Shown in pieces: positions 18,864-26,490 of a stretch of 64,000 bases of DNA. Position 1 is the stretch's first letter. Every line of letters begins with the position of its first letter. Origin of the DNA: Paraburkholderia fynbosensis (GTDB lineage: Bacteria > Pseudomonadota > Gammaproteobacteria > Burkholderiales > Burkholderiaceae); assembly GCF_902859935.1 (NCBI RefSeq), contig NZ_CADIKI010000010.1, positions 124,001 through 188,000 on the forward strand, read 5' to 3'. Below the pieces are notes generated by a model. The model was given only the letters and a program-made list of their open reading frames with translations. It had not been told where the DNA came from and ran no database searches. Both the position numbers and the translations under genes were made by a program.

Positions 18864-19070
18864 TCAGCGGTACGGCTGCTCCCGGTGAACGAGAATTGCG
18901 TACAACGCCGACGCGTTGCTCGAATCCAGACCCAACCACGCGACGATGTGTTCAGCCTCAATGGGCATGATGCACCGGTCGAAACCTGCGGCGCAATTTC
19001 GGACGGTGGTCATGCAGGCGACGACGCGCACATGCGTCTTTACGGCGCGCGGTTCAACCATCACCACCAA
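18864..19070 (-). pseudogene. SRAP (YedK/HMCES-like) peptidase remnant, copy A
   Basis: The minus strand reads GFDRCIMPIEAEHIVAWLG, SSNASALYAILVHREQPYR to a stop. It parallels copy B (GHDRCIVPIKPENMDAWLN, AASYAILDDKERPYYEHQL). Only the C-terminal portion is left, and the N-terminal catalytic Cys region is absent. SRAP proteins crosslink to abasic sites in single-stranded DNA. Confidence 0.6.
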
Positions 19071-19363
19071 CCGATGACATATGGAACTCGCACAAAAGAA
19101 TCTACCGTGACGGTGACGACATCCTCATCAAAGTAGGTATCGCCCCGGTCCAAAGAATTGGACCTGTTGCCGAGGTGGCCACGCTCGAGGGTTTACTTGG
19201 CTGGACCTGTGAAGTGACGCAGAAATCGTAGATGGGCCGCGACCTGCTGCCTCAATTCCTTGATGTCGCCGGCGAAGCCGGTGGCGTTACGTTCCGAAAA
19301 CAAGTCCCGAGTATCCGCTCCGCGCACTGTCCCCTCCAGCACGAATATCCGCCTGCCCAATCA

Positions 19364-19830
19364 CTATGCCGCCAGTTGGTGCTCGTAGTACGGCCGCTCT
19401 TTGTCATCAAGGATGGCGTACGAGGCTGCGAGGTCCGACGGGTCTGGGTTAAGCCATGCATCCATGTTTTCCGGCTTGATAGGAACGATGCACCGGTCGT
19501 GACCTGCCGCCGCGACTTCTGCTGCCGGCTCGTCCGTGATGGCCGCAAACGACATTAACTCTGGCTCGCCCGCCGCGGTACATTTCGACCAAAGGCATGC
19601 GACGTGCATCAGCTAGCCGTTACTCGGGCGAAACTCGAGGACGACGTTCTCGTCCTTAATGCGTCTCCAGTAACGTACCTTCCATCTTCGCCCTCTTCAC
19701 GTTCTCGTGGAAGACCTCGACGAGCATCAAGCCATGCGTGTGGCCGAAGCATGGCTTCCAGAAGCCCTCCAGAGAATTTCTTTTAGCGTTGTATGTGCAC
19801 GATTTTCCTTCAAAGATAACGCTCCGAAGT
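19364..19830 (-). pseudogene. SRAP (YedK/HMCES-like) peptidase remnant, copy B
   Basis: From about 19830 the minus strand reads CTYNAKRNSLEGFWKPCFGH, LVEVFHENVKRAKMEG, then a frame change to KDENVVLEFRPSNG with a TAG. It continues MHVACLWSKCTAAGEPELMS and GHDRCIVPIKPENMDAWLN to a stop at 19364. This is the middle and C-terminal part of a SRAP-domain protein with one frame change and one internal stop; the start with the catalytic Cys2 is missing. Confidence 0.7.
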
Positions 19831-19905
19831 TACACGTAATACCCGAGCAAAGAGCTGATGGCAAAGCTAGCGGTCGTCAACCGCTAGAACCATGCGAAAT
19901 GCATC

Positions 19906-19953
19906 AAACCACCGTGAAGCGTTACTGTTTGGTCTCCTCGGTGGTTTTTTTTT
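19906..19953 (+). terminator. Intrinsic terminator
   Basis: AAACCACCG / CGGTGGTTT stem with a ~24-base loop and nine T. A second perfect 8-bp stem (CTAGCGGT/ACCGCTAG) lies just upstream at 19867-19887. It insulates the kinase gene at 20010 from upstream reading. Confidence 0.75.
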
Positions 19954-20009
19954 GGGCCGGGTAGTTGCAGCATAATCTCCGCTGTATTTTCTCTTAAAGG
20001 ACAGCGACC

Positions 20010-21038
20010 ATGCTTACGACAAACGCTATCTCAAACCCAGTGCAGGTAGTCTATTCGACCATCAGTGGCGATGAGATTCGCAAAGTTCTTGAAAGTACCT
20101 TCGCACTCGGAACCATCGACGACTGTACGTTGTTGCAGTCGGGCTTCAACGATATTTACGAAGTTGCCTTGGCAGATGGCCGGCGCTGTGTCGCACGCTT
20201 GAGCTCTCGCATCGAGAGGGGCGAACCGAATGTCAACTATGAGACGGCCTTGCTTCGGCACCTTAAGCGTGCCGGAACCGCCGTTGCTGCGCCATGGGTA
20301 GCGAAGGATGGCGGATTCAGTACTGAGATTGCCGCGCCTGAAGGGCGGCGGTCGTTAGTAGTCTTCGATTTTCTATCCGGAAAACCGCCAGGAATCCAGC
20401 TAACAGACATCGCGGTGATGGGCTCAGAGCTAGCGCGAATTCATGTCGCTTCTAGCAGCTACGATGGGCCTGGAAGTAACTATCAGCTAGATTTCGACCA
20501 CCTCTTGCGTCGCCCCCTCGCACGTCTGTTAGCGCTTAGGGAGCTAGACGAGAGCGTTCGCGATATGCTGCGATTGATTGCAACAGACCTCGAGGCGCGA
20601 ATAACGACGCTCACCGACCTCACACTCGTTGCATGCCACGGCGATTGCCACGGAGGCAATACGTTTATGAGCGATGGGCCGGACGGTGGGCGGGTCGCCT
20701 CGTTCTTTGACTTCGACGACGGGGGCCCAGGCTACCTTGCCTACGACCTCTCAGTGTATCTCTGGAGTAACCTGCTGGGACGCCAGCTCGCAAAGCCGGA
20801 CGAAAAAGTTGAGACCAGCTGGGCGCATTTTGTGAATGGCTACCGCAGTATTCACGCGATACCATCGGTCGATTTTGAGGCCATCAGCACGTTCGTTGCT
20901 ATCCGACATTTCTGGTTGATGGGAGAGTACGCAAGCCGCCTTCACCGGATGGGTTCTCGGGTCTTTCGGGGTCCATGGTTTAGAAAAAACTTTGAGCTTG
21001 TAAAAGAATGGCACACACTCTCGACACCGGGCGGCTGA
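20010..21038 (+). CDS. Aminoglycoside-phosphotransferase-family kinase
   Basis: 342 residues. Kinase-like APH/choline kinase fold: the N-lobe has a nucleotide-loop region (LLQSGFNDIYEVALADGRR) and the conserved lysine position replaced by Arg (RCVARLS). The catalytic loop HGDCHGGN starts at His210 with Asp212 as base, and the metal-binding FDFDDGG has Asp234/Asp236. AAAGGACAG precedes the ATG. The substrate is unknown; relatives phosphorylate aminoglycosides, homoserine, macrolides or sugars, and resistance should not be assumed. Confidence 0.85.
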   Translation: MLTTNAISNPVQVVYSTISGDEIRKVLESTFALGTIDDCTLLQSGFNDIYEVALADGRRCVARLSSRIERGEPNVNYETALLRHLKRAGTAVAAPWVAKDGGFSTEIAAPEGRRSLVVFDFLSGKPPGIQLTDIAVMGSELARIHVASSSYDGPGSNYQLDFDHLLRRPLARLLALRELDESVRDMLRLIATDLEARITTLTDLTLVACHGDCHGGNTFMSDGPDGGRVASFFDFDDGGPGYLAYDLSVYLWSNLLGRQLAKPDEKVETSWAHFVNGYRSIHAIPSVDFEAISTFVAIRHFWLMGEYASRLHRMGSRVFRGPWFRKNFELVKEWHTLSTPGG

Positions 21039-21130
21039 ATGGCAAGAAATATACATGGCTAGCGTCAGCTAGACGGTGCGGTGTCGGTTGGGGCGCCTTT
21101 GATTGCTGAGGCATTTGACGCAACCAGTCA

Positions 21131-21158
21131 CACGTCCGCAGCACTGGCTGCGGACGTG
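21131..21158 (+). terminator. Strong stem-loop after the APH-type kinase gene
   Basis: Perfect 11-bp GC-rich stem, loop CACTGG, no T-run; may act as a 3' end stabiliser or factor-dependent terminator. Confidence 0.4.
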
Positions 21159-21195
21159 AATGGTGCAGTCATAAGCGCGACGTCAGCCGTGCCTA

Positions 21196-21445
21196 ACCGT
21201 CGGCCACACTACGTTCCCCGTTGCCGCGTCAAGCAGTTAGGGCCTGCTTACAGGAGGTGACTCGTGCCTCACGAACCAGAGAAACTCAGAGCTCCCAATG
21301 CGTGCTTCCTGCTGCTTTACTTTAAGGCAGATATCTGCGGCGCGCCGGTGTAATGCAAATCTTCGAGACTCTTCGCCGCCTCGTCCGTCGACTCCAAGGA
21401 GGGAATGACACGCCCGACGAGTAATCCAAATCCGACGCTAGTCTT
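21196..21445. repeat. 249-bp direct repeat, copy 2
   Basis: Second copy of 16959-17207 in the same orientation. On the minus strand it still reads KTSVGFGLLVGRVIPSLEST, DEAAKSLEDLHYTGAPQIS and a stop, that is the orphan 3' end of a DUF2846 lipoprotein gene. Similarity stops at GACGCTAGTCTT, the same base as in copy 1. Confidence 0.92.
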
Positions 21446-21807
21446 ACCGCCCGACGCTGGTATCACGAGGTTTCATCACTTTTGAAACTTCTCAATTCCC
21501 GTGAAACTTCAAGAGTCTGTCTGGAGACAGGCTCGGTTCTGACTGGTTGGGTTTGCCGTTGCAGTCCATGTCTTGCTGATGCTAGGAGAGTGGCATGACG
21601 CCGCTGCAATGCCTCTCCGCTTCCGGCCGGCTACAGTCGCACACAAATTCCATCGCTAAACGCGGCAACCTCACTTGCAATGGCATCCGGCGTAAGACGC
21701 CAGTGCTAAATCACGCGTAAACGTGCATTCGTCAGAGGTGGGTGGCATGATTGGCTTCGCAGTGTGTTCGATGCAATCAGGAGAAGATATGCAGCAGCGG
21801 GTTCAGG

Positions 21808-22515
21808 ATGACCGTAAGAGGTTGGAAATCACATAATGGGGTGCTTGATGGTGTCCATGAGATTGCGAAGAGACTGACCACGCGCAGGCTCCCTGAGCGG
21901 AACAAGAGTCCAGTCGAGAAGTGGGTCGAACAAAAATCCAAGTCGTTGTTCAATCATTCGATTGCAATTTTCATTGCACTGTTTGTGCTCGTCGTCATTA
22001 GCGCCTTCCTTGGCAACGAGTATTTACGCGTGGCTGCTCTAGTTGCGGCTGTTCTGATTGGAATGATAGTTATTGCCGCATGGTTCATCGGTATCGGGGG
22101 GGCTGTTCCGTTCTTCAATCGAATCAGGAAAGAGCCGTATTCGCCGATGCTATGGTCAATCAGAGCTGCGACCGAGGCGGACATTGCTGACCTAGAGAGC
22201 TTGATGGCGTGCCGTAAGGAAGTTGTCGAGCTGTATCTGTTGCAGTACAGGCACGAGAGAGAGTCTTTCGAGCGAAGGGGAGCCATGATAGCGGGCGCTC
22301 TGGACAAGATTGGCTTGTTTCCGGCCATGGCCGCATTCGTTGGTGTAGCGTCATCAATATGGTCGCACTCAGAAATGTTCTTGCGAGTGCTGGTTTTTGT
22401 CGTGCCAGCCTTTTATCTGATGACCTTCGCGACCTGGCAGATTGTTCAGGAAATGAATCGCGCGATAGCCGTGCTTGAGTACGCCGTGAAGTTGCTCGGC
22501 GAAAAGGAAAAGTAA
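21808..22515 (+). CDS. Hypothetical membrane protein
   Basis: About 235 residues. Two hydrophobic segments near residues 50-100 (SIAIFIALFVLVVISAFLGN and VAALVAAVLIGMIVIAAWFI), a soluble charged middle (ESLMACRKEVVELYLLQYRH) and two more hydrophobic segments near the C-terminus. The start is uncertain: ATG 21808 has a weak site, and a GTG about 30 bases later or a TTG at 21751 are alternatives. It converges with the HipB-like gene (15-base gap). No family recognised. Confidence 0.65.
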   Translation: MTVRGWKSHNGVLDGVHEIAKRLTTRRLPERNKSPVEKWVEQKSKSLFNHSIAIFIALFVLVVISAFLGNEYLRVAALVAAVLIGMIVIAAWFIGIGGAVPFFNRIRKEPYSPMLWSIRAATEADIADLESLMACRKEVVELYLLQYRHERESFERRGAMIAGALDKIGLFPAMAAFVGVASSIWSHSEMFLRVLVFVVPAFYLMTFATWQIVQEMNRAIAVLEYAVKLLGEKEK

Positions 22516-22530
22516 GAGCGCGGCAGTAAT

Positions 22531-22839
22531 TTAGTCGACATTTCTCCGGCGAGGCTTGCCGGCTCGCTGGCGCGGAACCGCCTTGCGGGTCATCATCACT
22601 GGGTTTATGGTCGGCACGGGTGCGATGGTGTCCAGCCATGCCTCGCGCCCGAGTACACGAAGCACCAGGATGAGCGTGTGCAGTGACGAGCCGTCGCCGT
22701 TTTCAAGATTGCGCAAGGAGCGCACGCTGATGCCGGCGCGGGCCGCGACAGTGGCTTGGTCGAGATTCTTGTGGATTCGAAGCGTTCTCAGACTCTGCCC
22801 GAGGTCAGCTGCTATCTCACCTGGTGTTCGTATTTGCAT
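22531..22839 (-). CDS. Xre-family HTH regulator (HipB-like)
   Basis: 102 residues: HTH from about 8 to 65 (IAADLGQSLRTLRIHKNLDQ, ATVAARAGISVRSLRNLENG) plus a basic tail (PRQRAGKPRRRNVD). I associate this layout with HipB-like antitoxins that normally precede hipA, but no hipA kinase gene follows: the next gene downstream is on the opposite strand. ATG 22839 (MQIRTPGEIAADLG) was chosen as typical of the family; ATG 22890 is the alternative. Confidence 0.75.
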   Translation of the reverse strand: MQIRTPGEIAADLGQSLRTLRIHKNLDQATVAARAGISVRSLRNLENGDGSSLHTLILVLRVLGREAWLDTIAPVPTINPVMMTRKAVPRQRAGKPRRRNVD

Positions 22840-22987
22840 TGGGTAGTGACGGTGATTTCCAGCTCTTTCCACCTCCGACAGCGTCTGCAATAAGCGGCAA
22901 TATGTTGCTCATTCAAGCTGACAGCGCGGATAAAGGGAATATATTTGCCGCATGTTGCCGGCGGTTTCGAAAGGGGCGGTCGGCGTC

Positions 22988-23191
22988 TCATCGTCTTCTC
23001 ATTGCGTCCCACATATCCGGTAATGCAATAGCTGTCAGCTGTATGTGCGCGTTCAGCGGATAGTGCTCGAGCAAGCGCAGTGCCTCTTCACGAACCATGC
23101 GATGCGCTATTTCGTCAGGCGCGCAAACGAGCGCTTCGAGAAGGTCACGGGTCTGAAATAAGGCGAGGGTCCGCTCGTATGATGTAGTCAT
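22988..23191 (-). CDS. BPSL0761-family small protein
   Basis: 67 residues beginning MTTSYERTLALFQTRDLLEA and containing REEALRLLEHYP, which fits the BPSL0761 family as I remember it (MT.P.ERTRA..QT..FL, VR.EA..LLRHYP). These occur mainly in Burkholderiaceae, often beside DNA-binding or toxin-antitoxin-like genes; function unknown. It lies in the minus-strand run of small genes. Confidence 0.7.
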   Translation of the reverse strand: MTTSYERTLALFQTRDLLEALVCAPDEIAHRMVREEALRLLEHYPLNAHIQLTAIALPDMWDAMRRR

Positions 23192-23248
23192 TGGGTGTCT
23201 GTCAGATAGAAGCTGTTCGGGCGTGGCTCTAGATGGCTGACGTCCTAC

Positions 23249-23401
23249 CTACATGCCAACGAGGTAAGCGATGTGTAGAACAATCGTGATTGCGATTGAA
23301 GTAGCTGTAACCAACGTAAGGCGAACCGCTACACGGTCGATGTTCTCCTGCGATGACGCGAACCGAAAGAACAAGTCGCAGAATGGACGATAGTGTTTCA
23401 T
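23249..23401 (-). CDS. Small single-pass membrane protein (50 residues)
   Basis: Reads MKHYRPFCDLFFRFASSQEN, IDRVAVRLTLVTATSIAITI, VLHIAYLVGM, then TAG. CGGAAG lies about eight bases before the ATG. A basic, aromatic N-terminus is followed by one transmembrane segment. It is in the same strand and run as the flanking small genes. The longer frame over the same bases (23229-23477) has no RBS or sensible composition. Confidence 0.45.
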   Translation of the reverse strand: MKHYRPFCDLFFRFASSQENIDRVAVRLTLVTATSIAITIVLHIAYLVGM

Positions 23402-23518
23402 CGCAATGCTTCCGAGCAGTCATCAGTGGAATCGGCGCAACGTATGGTCGATACAAAGGCTCGACAGATAACAGCATGGGCGGCCTATGTGGTTGCTAAG
23501 CGGCTAGGTGTTTGGTGT

Positions 23519-23737
23519 TCAATGCACCATCGGGTCGTCGTCCTCGGTCTGGGAGTCGAGGTAGGCTCCCCTTACGGTGTCTAGCTCTGCTTTGTACATC
23601 TCCCCGGAGGCGACGTCGATATCGGGCGTGCGGCATGCGTTTCTAGGCATGACCTCAATCAGCCTTCCAGACTCCACAAGCTTCTTCACATGGGCACGAC
23701 TGACGAATAGAAATTCCGCAGCTTCGACTAGCGTCAT
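23519..23737 (-). CDS. Excisionase/antitoxin-type HTH protein
   Basis: 72 residues. It opens with a MerR-like HTH_17 helix-turn-helix (MTLVEAAEFLFVSRAHVKKL, VESGRLIEV) and ends in an acidic tail (DSQTEDDDP). Its ATG overlaps the stop of the HTH-HAD gene (ATGA), so the two are translationally coupled. Such proteins serve as excisionases or as antitoxins, often with a PIN toxin. No PIN gene is seen here; the coupled partner is the HAD protein. Confidence 0.75.
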   Translation of the reverse strand: MTLVEAAEFLFVSRAHVKKLVESGRLIEVMPRNACRTPDIDVASGEMYKAELDTVRGAYLDSQTEDDDPMVH

Positions 23738-24669
23738 GGCTTACCGCGTTTGCTTTCGTCTGCTGCGGAGGACTGCGCCCTTTCGCTGCCGAGTTCGAGC
23801 GCCGTCTCCGAGTGAACACGTGCCAGCCATCTCGCGATATGCCTCAATGCGTCGTCGTCGCCAATTCCTTTGGATGAATCGAGTAGGAGGAAATGGTCGA
23901 CGAGTTCGCCCGGCACGCGCTCGAAACGCTCAACTCCGAACACTGCGTCATCGATTGCGAGCCAGTGTTTCAGACGTTTGCCATACGCATAGCTACGGAT
24001 GACGTCAGTTCGCTCAGTGCCATCCAACACATAGCTGCGCCGCGGCTTGATGCTGCTGGTCGTGCCCGCCACGCGCCGTTGAAGTTCGGGCGGCAGATAG
24101 GCGATGACGCACTGCTCTGTCAAGCGGCGCGCCCACGATGTCGTCAGAACAATTTTCACGTCAGGATAGGGCGCGAGCAAGTCCAATAACAGAGGCGCGA
24201 ATTCAAGCAGCGGACGGCCGGTGTCGAGTGTTATCTCGTCGCTGTCGTCGATGTAGGCATTGCCGACGTGAAGCGTGCCATCGAAATCGACGAACAGCGT
24301 CGGCGTCGTGTTGTCCATGATTAATGGCACAAGCTTCGGCTGCTCTCGCCTGGGAAAACGCCGCTCCATCACTTCATTCCAATTGACGGTATGGCCGACT
24401 GCCGCGAGTGCGTCGCTAGCGTCGTCCCGCTTCATAACGAGCATCTCAAGTCCGAAACCGGCGAACACCTTAAACAGGACCTCAGTTCGTACGGACAATC
24501 CATCTTCGATGCCGCTCAATTCGGCAACATCGACGTAGAGATATTCAGCGGCGTCTAGCAGGTTGAGTTCGCATCGCAGTCTGCAACTGCGAACCAAATG
24601 GCCGAGTGCGCGGAGGTCTACGGCGAGCGGGGTGAGCGGCGAGTTGGGTGTAGATGGCGTTAAAGGCAT
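23734..24669 (-). CDS. HTH-HAD fusion protein (HAD domain of the RNA-repair-associated type)
   Basis: 311 residues in two parts. Residues ~18-90 look like an Xre-type HTH (ALGHLVRSCRLRCELNLLDA, GLSVRTEVLFKVFAGFG). Residues ~122-290 are a HAD phosphatase-like domain: motif I FVDFDGTLH (Asp128, Asp130), motif II VLTTSW (Thr176-Ser178), and the acidic WLAIDD (Asp240-Asp241). The pattern resembles the HAD domain named after Swiss Army Knife RNA-repair proteins; this is from memory, not a search. Both catalytic aspartates are kept, so it may be an active phosphatase. It follows the 124-residue gene by 30 bases and overlaps the excisionase-like gene. Confidence 0.8.
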   Translation of the reverse strand: MPLTPSTPNSPLTPLAVDLRALGHLVRSCRLRCELNLLDAAEYLYVDVAELSGIEDGLSVRTEVLFKVFAGFGLEMLVMKRDDASDALAAVGHTVNWNEVMERRFPRREQPKLVPLIMDNTTPTLFVDFDGTLHVGNAYIDDSDEITLDTGRPLLEFAPLLLDLLAPYPDVKIVLTTSWARRLTEQCVIAYLPPELQRRVAGTTSSIKPRRSYVLDGTERTDVIRSYAYGKRLKHWLAIDDAVFGVERFERVPGELVDHFLLLDSSKGIGDDDALRHIARWLARVHSETALELGSERAQSSAADESKRGKP

Positions 24670-24699
24670 GGTGCTGGATTGCGCGACGGAATAAGTAGC

Positions 24700-25074
24700 C
24701 TAGTCCCAGAGACGGTACCCGTTCAACAGGGCTTGAATGCGAGAGATGAGCCAAGTCAGCTCCGAGCAGGACACCCAACCCTTTCGAGCGACCGCGGCGA
24801 AAATCCGCTCGAGCGTGACATCGTTGCCGTATTCGGGATGAGTTTCAGCATCCTTTTCCGCTTTCGAGAGGAGTTGGTGAGCTAGGTCCTCGCAAATGGT
24901 CCAGCGCTCTTGGCGCACGACGTCGGTTTGTCCGGCAACGTATTTGCCCGCGGACAGAACGACGCAGACCTTCGGCTGCGCCCCGGCGACGACACTGGGT
25001 GAGTTGTCGCGCGGAAAGTTGTCTGGGACGCTGGAGGGCGGGGGGATGTTGGTCTGCATGCTTGACCCGTTCAT
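24700..25074 (-). CDS. Hypothetical protein in the HTH-HAD operon
   Basis: 124 residues, starting at an ATG that overlaps the stop of the upstream gene (ATGA). Pro-rich start, then a compact domain: VCVVLSAGKYVAGQTDVVRQ, ERWTICEDLAHQLLSKAEKD, DVTLERIFAAVARKGWVSCS, ending in LISRIQALLNGYRLWD. No family recognised. The ATGA coupling and 30-base gap to the HTH-HAD gene argue for a role in the same process. Confidence 0.7.
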   Translation of the reverse strand: MNGSSMQTNIPPPSSVPDNFPRDNSPSVVAGAQPKVCVVLSAGKYVAGQTDVVRQERWTICEDLAHQLLSKAEKDAETHPEYGNDVTLERIFAAVARKGWVSCSELTWLISRIQALLNGYRLWD

Positions 25075-25829
25075 GAGGGTACGGCCACTTGCGCCCGGCG
25101 GACCTCTGGCGCGATGAAGTCGTCGCAATAAACTCTACGCCAATAGCTTTCGCGAAAAGTCCCCCCGTGCCCGCAGCTTTCGCAGACGCACAGCGCACTC
25201 CCTTCGGCGATTTCCACATACTTGCGAATGCGTCCCCAGACATCTGTCGGACACATTTTCCGAGGCAGCAGGGCAATTACGAACTTGCCGAGGACTTGCT
25301 CAATATCCGTGCAGATGGGAAGTAGCAAGTAGGTGGTTCGGCCGGATGCCAGCGCGCTATCCAGCGCAGGGAGCTTCTCTGGAAACTGGAGTTGCTCGCG
25401 CCATAGTATTCGTAGCTCAAACTCAGCGTCGCGCGCGAGTGCCTCGATGGTTGGATACCAGCCGACTCCGCGCTGAATGCCAAAATGCGAGATGTTCGCA
25501 GGGTATGAGTCGTGGTGATGCTCCGCCCGAAAGAAGAGTGGGAACCGGGAGAACAGGTCGTTTTGCCAGGCGTTCAGCATCCACAAGCGGGGCTGGGGAT
25601 GAAGTTCGGTGTCCACCGGTTCGACCAATTTGACCTGTCGGCGCACCGCTGGCGAGTTCTCAACCGACCGTGTGCGACGCTGTGCTCGAGGAGCAGTCAC
25701 TAAGATTCCTCCGTCGTCTACCTGCGACAGGACGAGCAAGTCCCTCGCGGTCAGCGATTGTGAAAGTGAAGTTTGCTGCCGACGCGCGACATCGATATTC
25801 GACGCTGGCGCGGCATACGGAATGAACAT
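25071..25829 (-). CDS. Hypothetical protein, first gene of the HTH-HAD operon
   Basis: 252 residues. No signal peptide or membrane segment. The N-terminal third is basic and Arg-rich. A middle region has aromatic motifs (RLWMLNAWQNDLFSRFPLFF), and the C-terminal region holds a CxCESCGHGG cluster with downstream W and C (ESYWRRVYCDDF), compatible with a small metal site. It is the promoter-proximal gene, about 80 bases from the palindrome at 25911. No family recognised. Confidence 0.65.
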   Translation of the reverse strand: MFIPYAAPASNIDVARRQQTSLSQSLTARDLLVLSQVDDGGILVTAPRAQRRTRSVENSPAVRRQVKLVEPVDTELHPQPRLWMLNAWQNDLFSRFPLFFRAEHHHDSYPANISHFGIQRGVGWYPTIEALARDAEFELRILWREQLQFPEKLPALDSALASGRTTYLLLPICTDIEQVLGKFVIALLPRKMCPTDVWGRIRKYVEIAEGSALCVCESCGHGGTFRESYWRRVYCDDFIAPEVRRAQVAVPS

Positions 25830-25910
25830 CTCAGCCGCGAACGACAGAAGAGAGCCGCCCGCAAACTGCGGATTGCCCGAAGTGTAGATGCATCAATATG
25901 AACTGTAAAG

Positions 25911-25934
25911 AGTGGCACTTTATAAAGTGCCACT
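25911..25934. promoter_or_regulatory. Perfect 24-bp palindrome, probable Xre operator
   Basis: AGTGGCACTTTA followed immediately by its exact reverse complement, with CTTTATAG repeated directly after. It lies between the divergent 252-residue gene and the Xre gene. The TTTATA/TATAAA parts could serve as -10 elements in both directions, so repressor binding would block both promoters. Confidence 0.75.
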
Positions 25935-25983
25935 TTATAGGCTGTAGATTTCGGGGCGTTGATGGGTAATGCTCCTGCCCCAT

Positions 25984-26286
25984 ATGGCAGAGAAAACTAC
26001 ATCGCGCCAAGCTTCATTCCGTGACCGCCTTGCGAGGAATCTGCGATTCTTCCGAGGGCAACGAGGTCTGTCCCAAGAGAATCTTGCGGACCGCGCTGGC
26101 ATTCATCGCACACACATCGGCCAGCTTGAGCTCGGGCGACGCAGCGTCACGCTCGATACGCTCGTGTCATTGGCTCAGGCTCTCGGCGTGGACGAGTTCG
26201 ATTTGTTGGCTGAGCGGGAGGACGTTGCCGTTCCGGTGAAGATGGGCAGAAAGAACAAGGCCGGCCCCCAGCCAGAGGAAAGCTGA
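25984..26286 (+). CDS. Xre-family HTH regulator, divergent to the HTH-HAD operon
   Basis: 100 residues, a stand-alone Cro/C1-type HTH (FRDRLARNLRFFRGQRGLSQ, NLADRAGIHRTHIGQLELGR, TLDTLVSLAQALGVDEFDLL) with a short basic tail. Size and architecture match restriction-modification controller (C) proteins and phage or island repressors. No clear Shine-Dalgarno is present; ATG 25969 is an alternative start, and a short-leader transcript from the palindrome-embedded -10 is possible. Likely autoregulates and represses the divergent operon. Confidence 0.85.
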   Translation: MAEKTTSRQASFRDRLARNLRFFRGQRGLSQENLADRAGIHRTHIGQLELGRRSVTLDTLVSLAQALGVDEFDLLAEREDVAVPVKMGRKNKAGPQPEES

Positions 26287-26490
26287 CTACAGGAAAGCAG
26301 GGTTCACTTCGGCGATTACGCTCCCACGCACCGATTTCCCTTTCAGGTTTCAAACTCGCTCGCACATTTATGGCTCGTGGTTCGAGTTATGACCGGTGTC
26401 GATGTGGACCGACATCAAGGTTGAGCACCGGCCGATGGCAGCTGCGTGAGCGCAACTGGACATAACCACTTTTCCTGCTACACCACTGCG

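Larger units (their letters stand above)
17947..19963. other. Two-kilobase stretch of eroded genes
   Basis: No intact gene over 2 kb. Apart from the remnants listed separately, the minus strand between about 18450 and 18700 reads coherently for short spans (for example LKQRFLGAYLMYVNGAGTYP, CADVYMLSTWEAFQS) between stop codons, as expected of a decayed gene. The plus strand from about 19083 to 19231 reads SHKRIYRDGDDILIKVGIAP then VAEVATLEGLLGWTCEV to a TAG, possibly another fragment. None is assignable. Confidence 0.6.
21039..21807. other. 769-base stretch without a supported gene
   Basis: Carries a perfect 11-bp stem (CACGTCCGCAG/CTGCGGACGTG, 21131-21158) just after the kinase gene, the second copy of the 249-bp repeat, and about 350 bases of unassigned sequence before the next gene. 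Confidence 0.55.
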
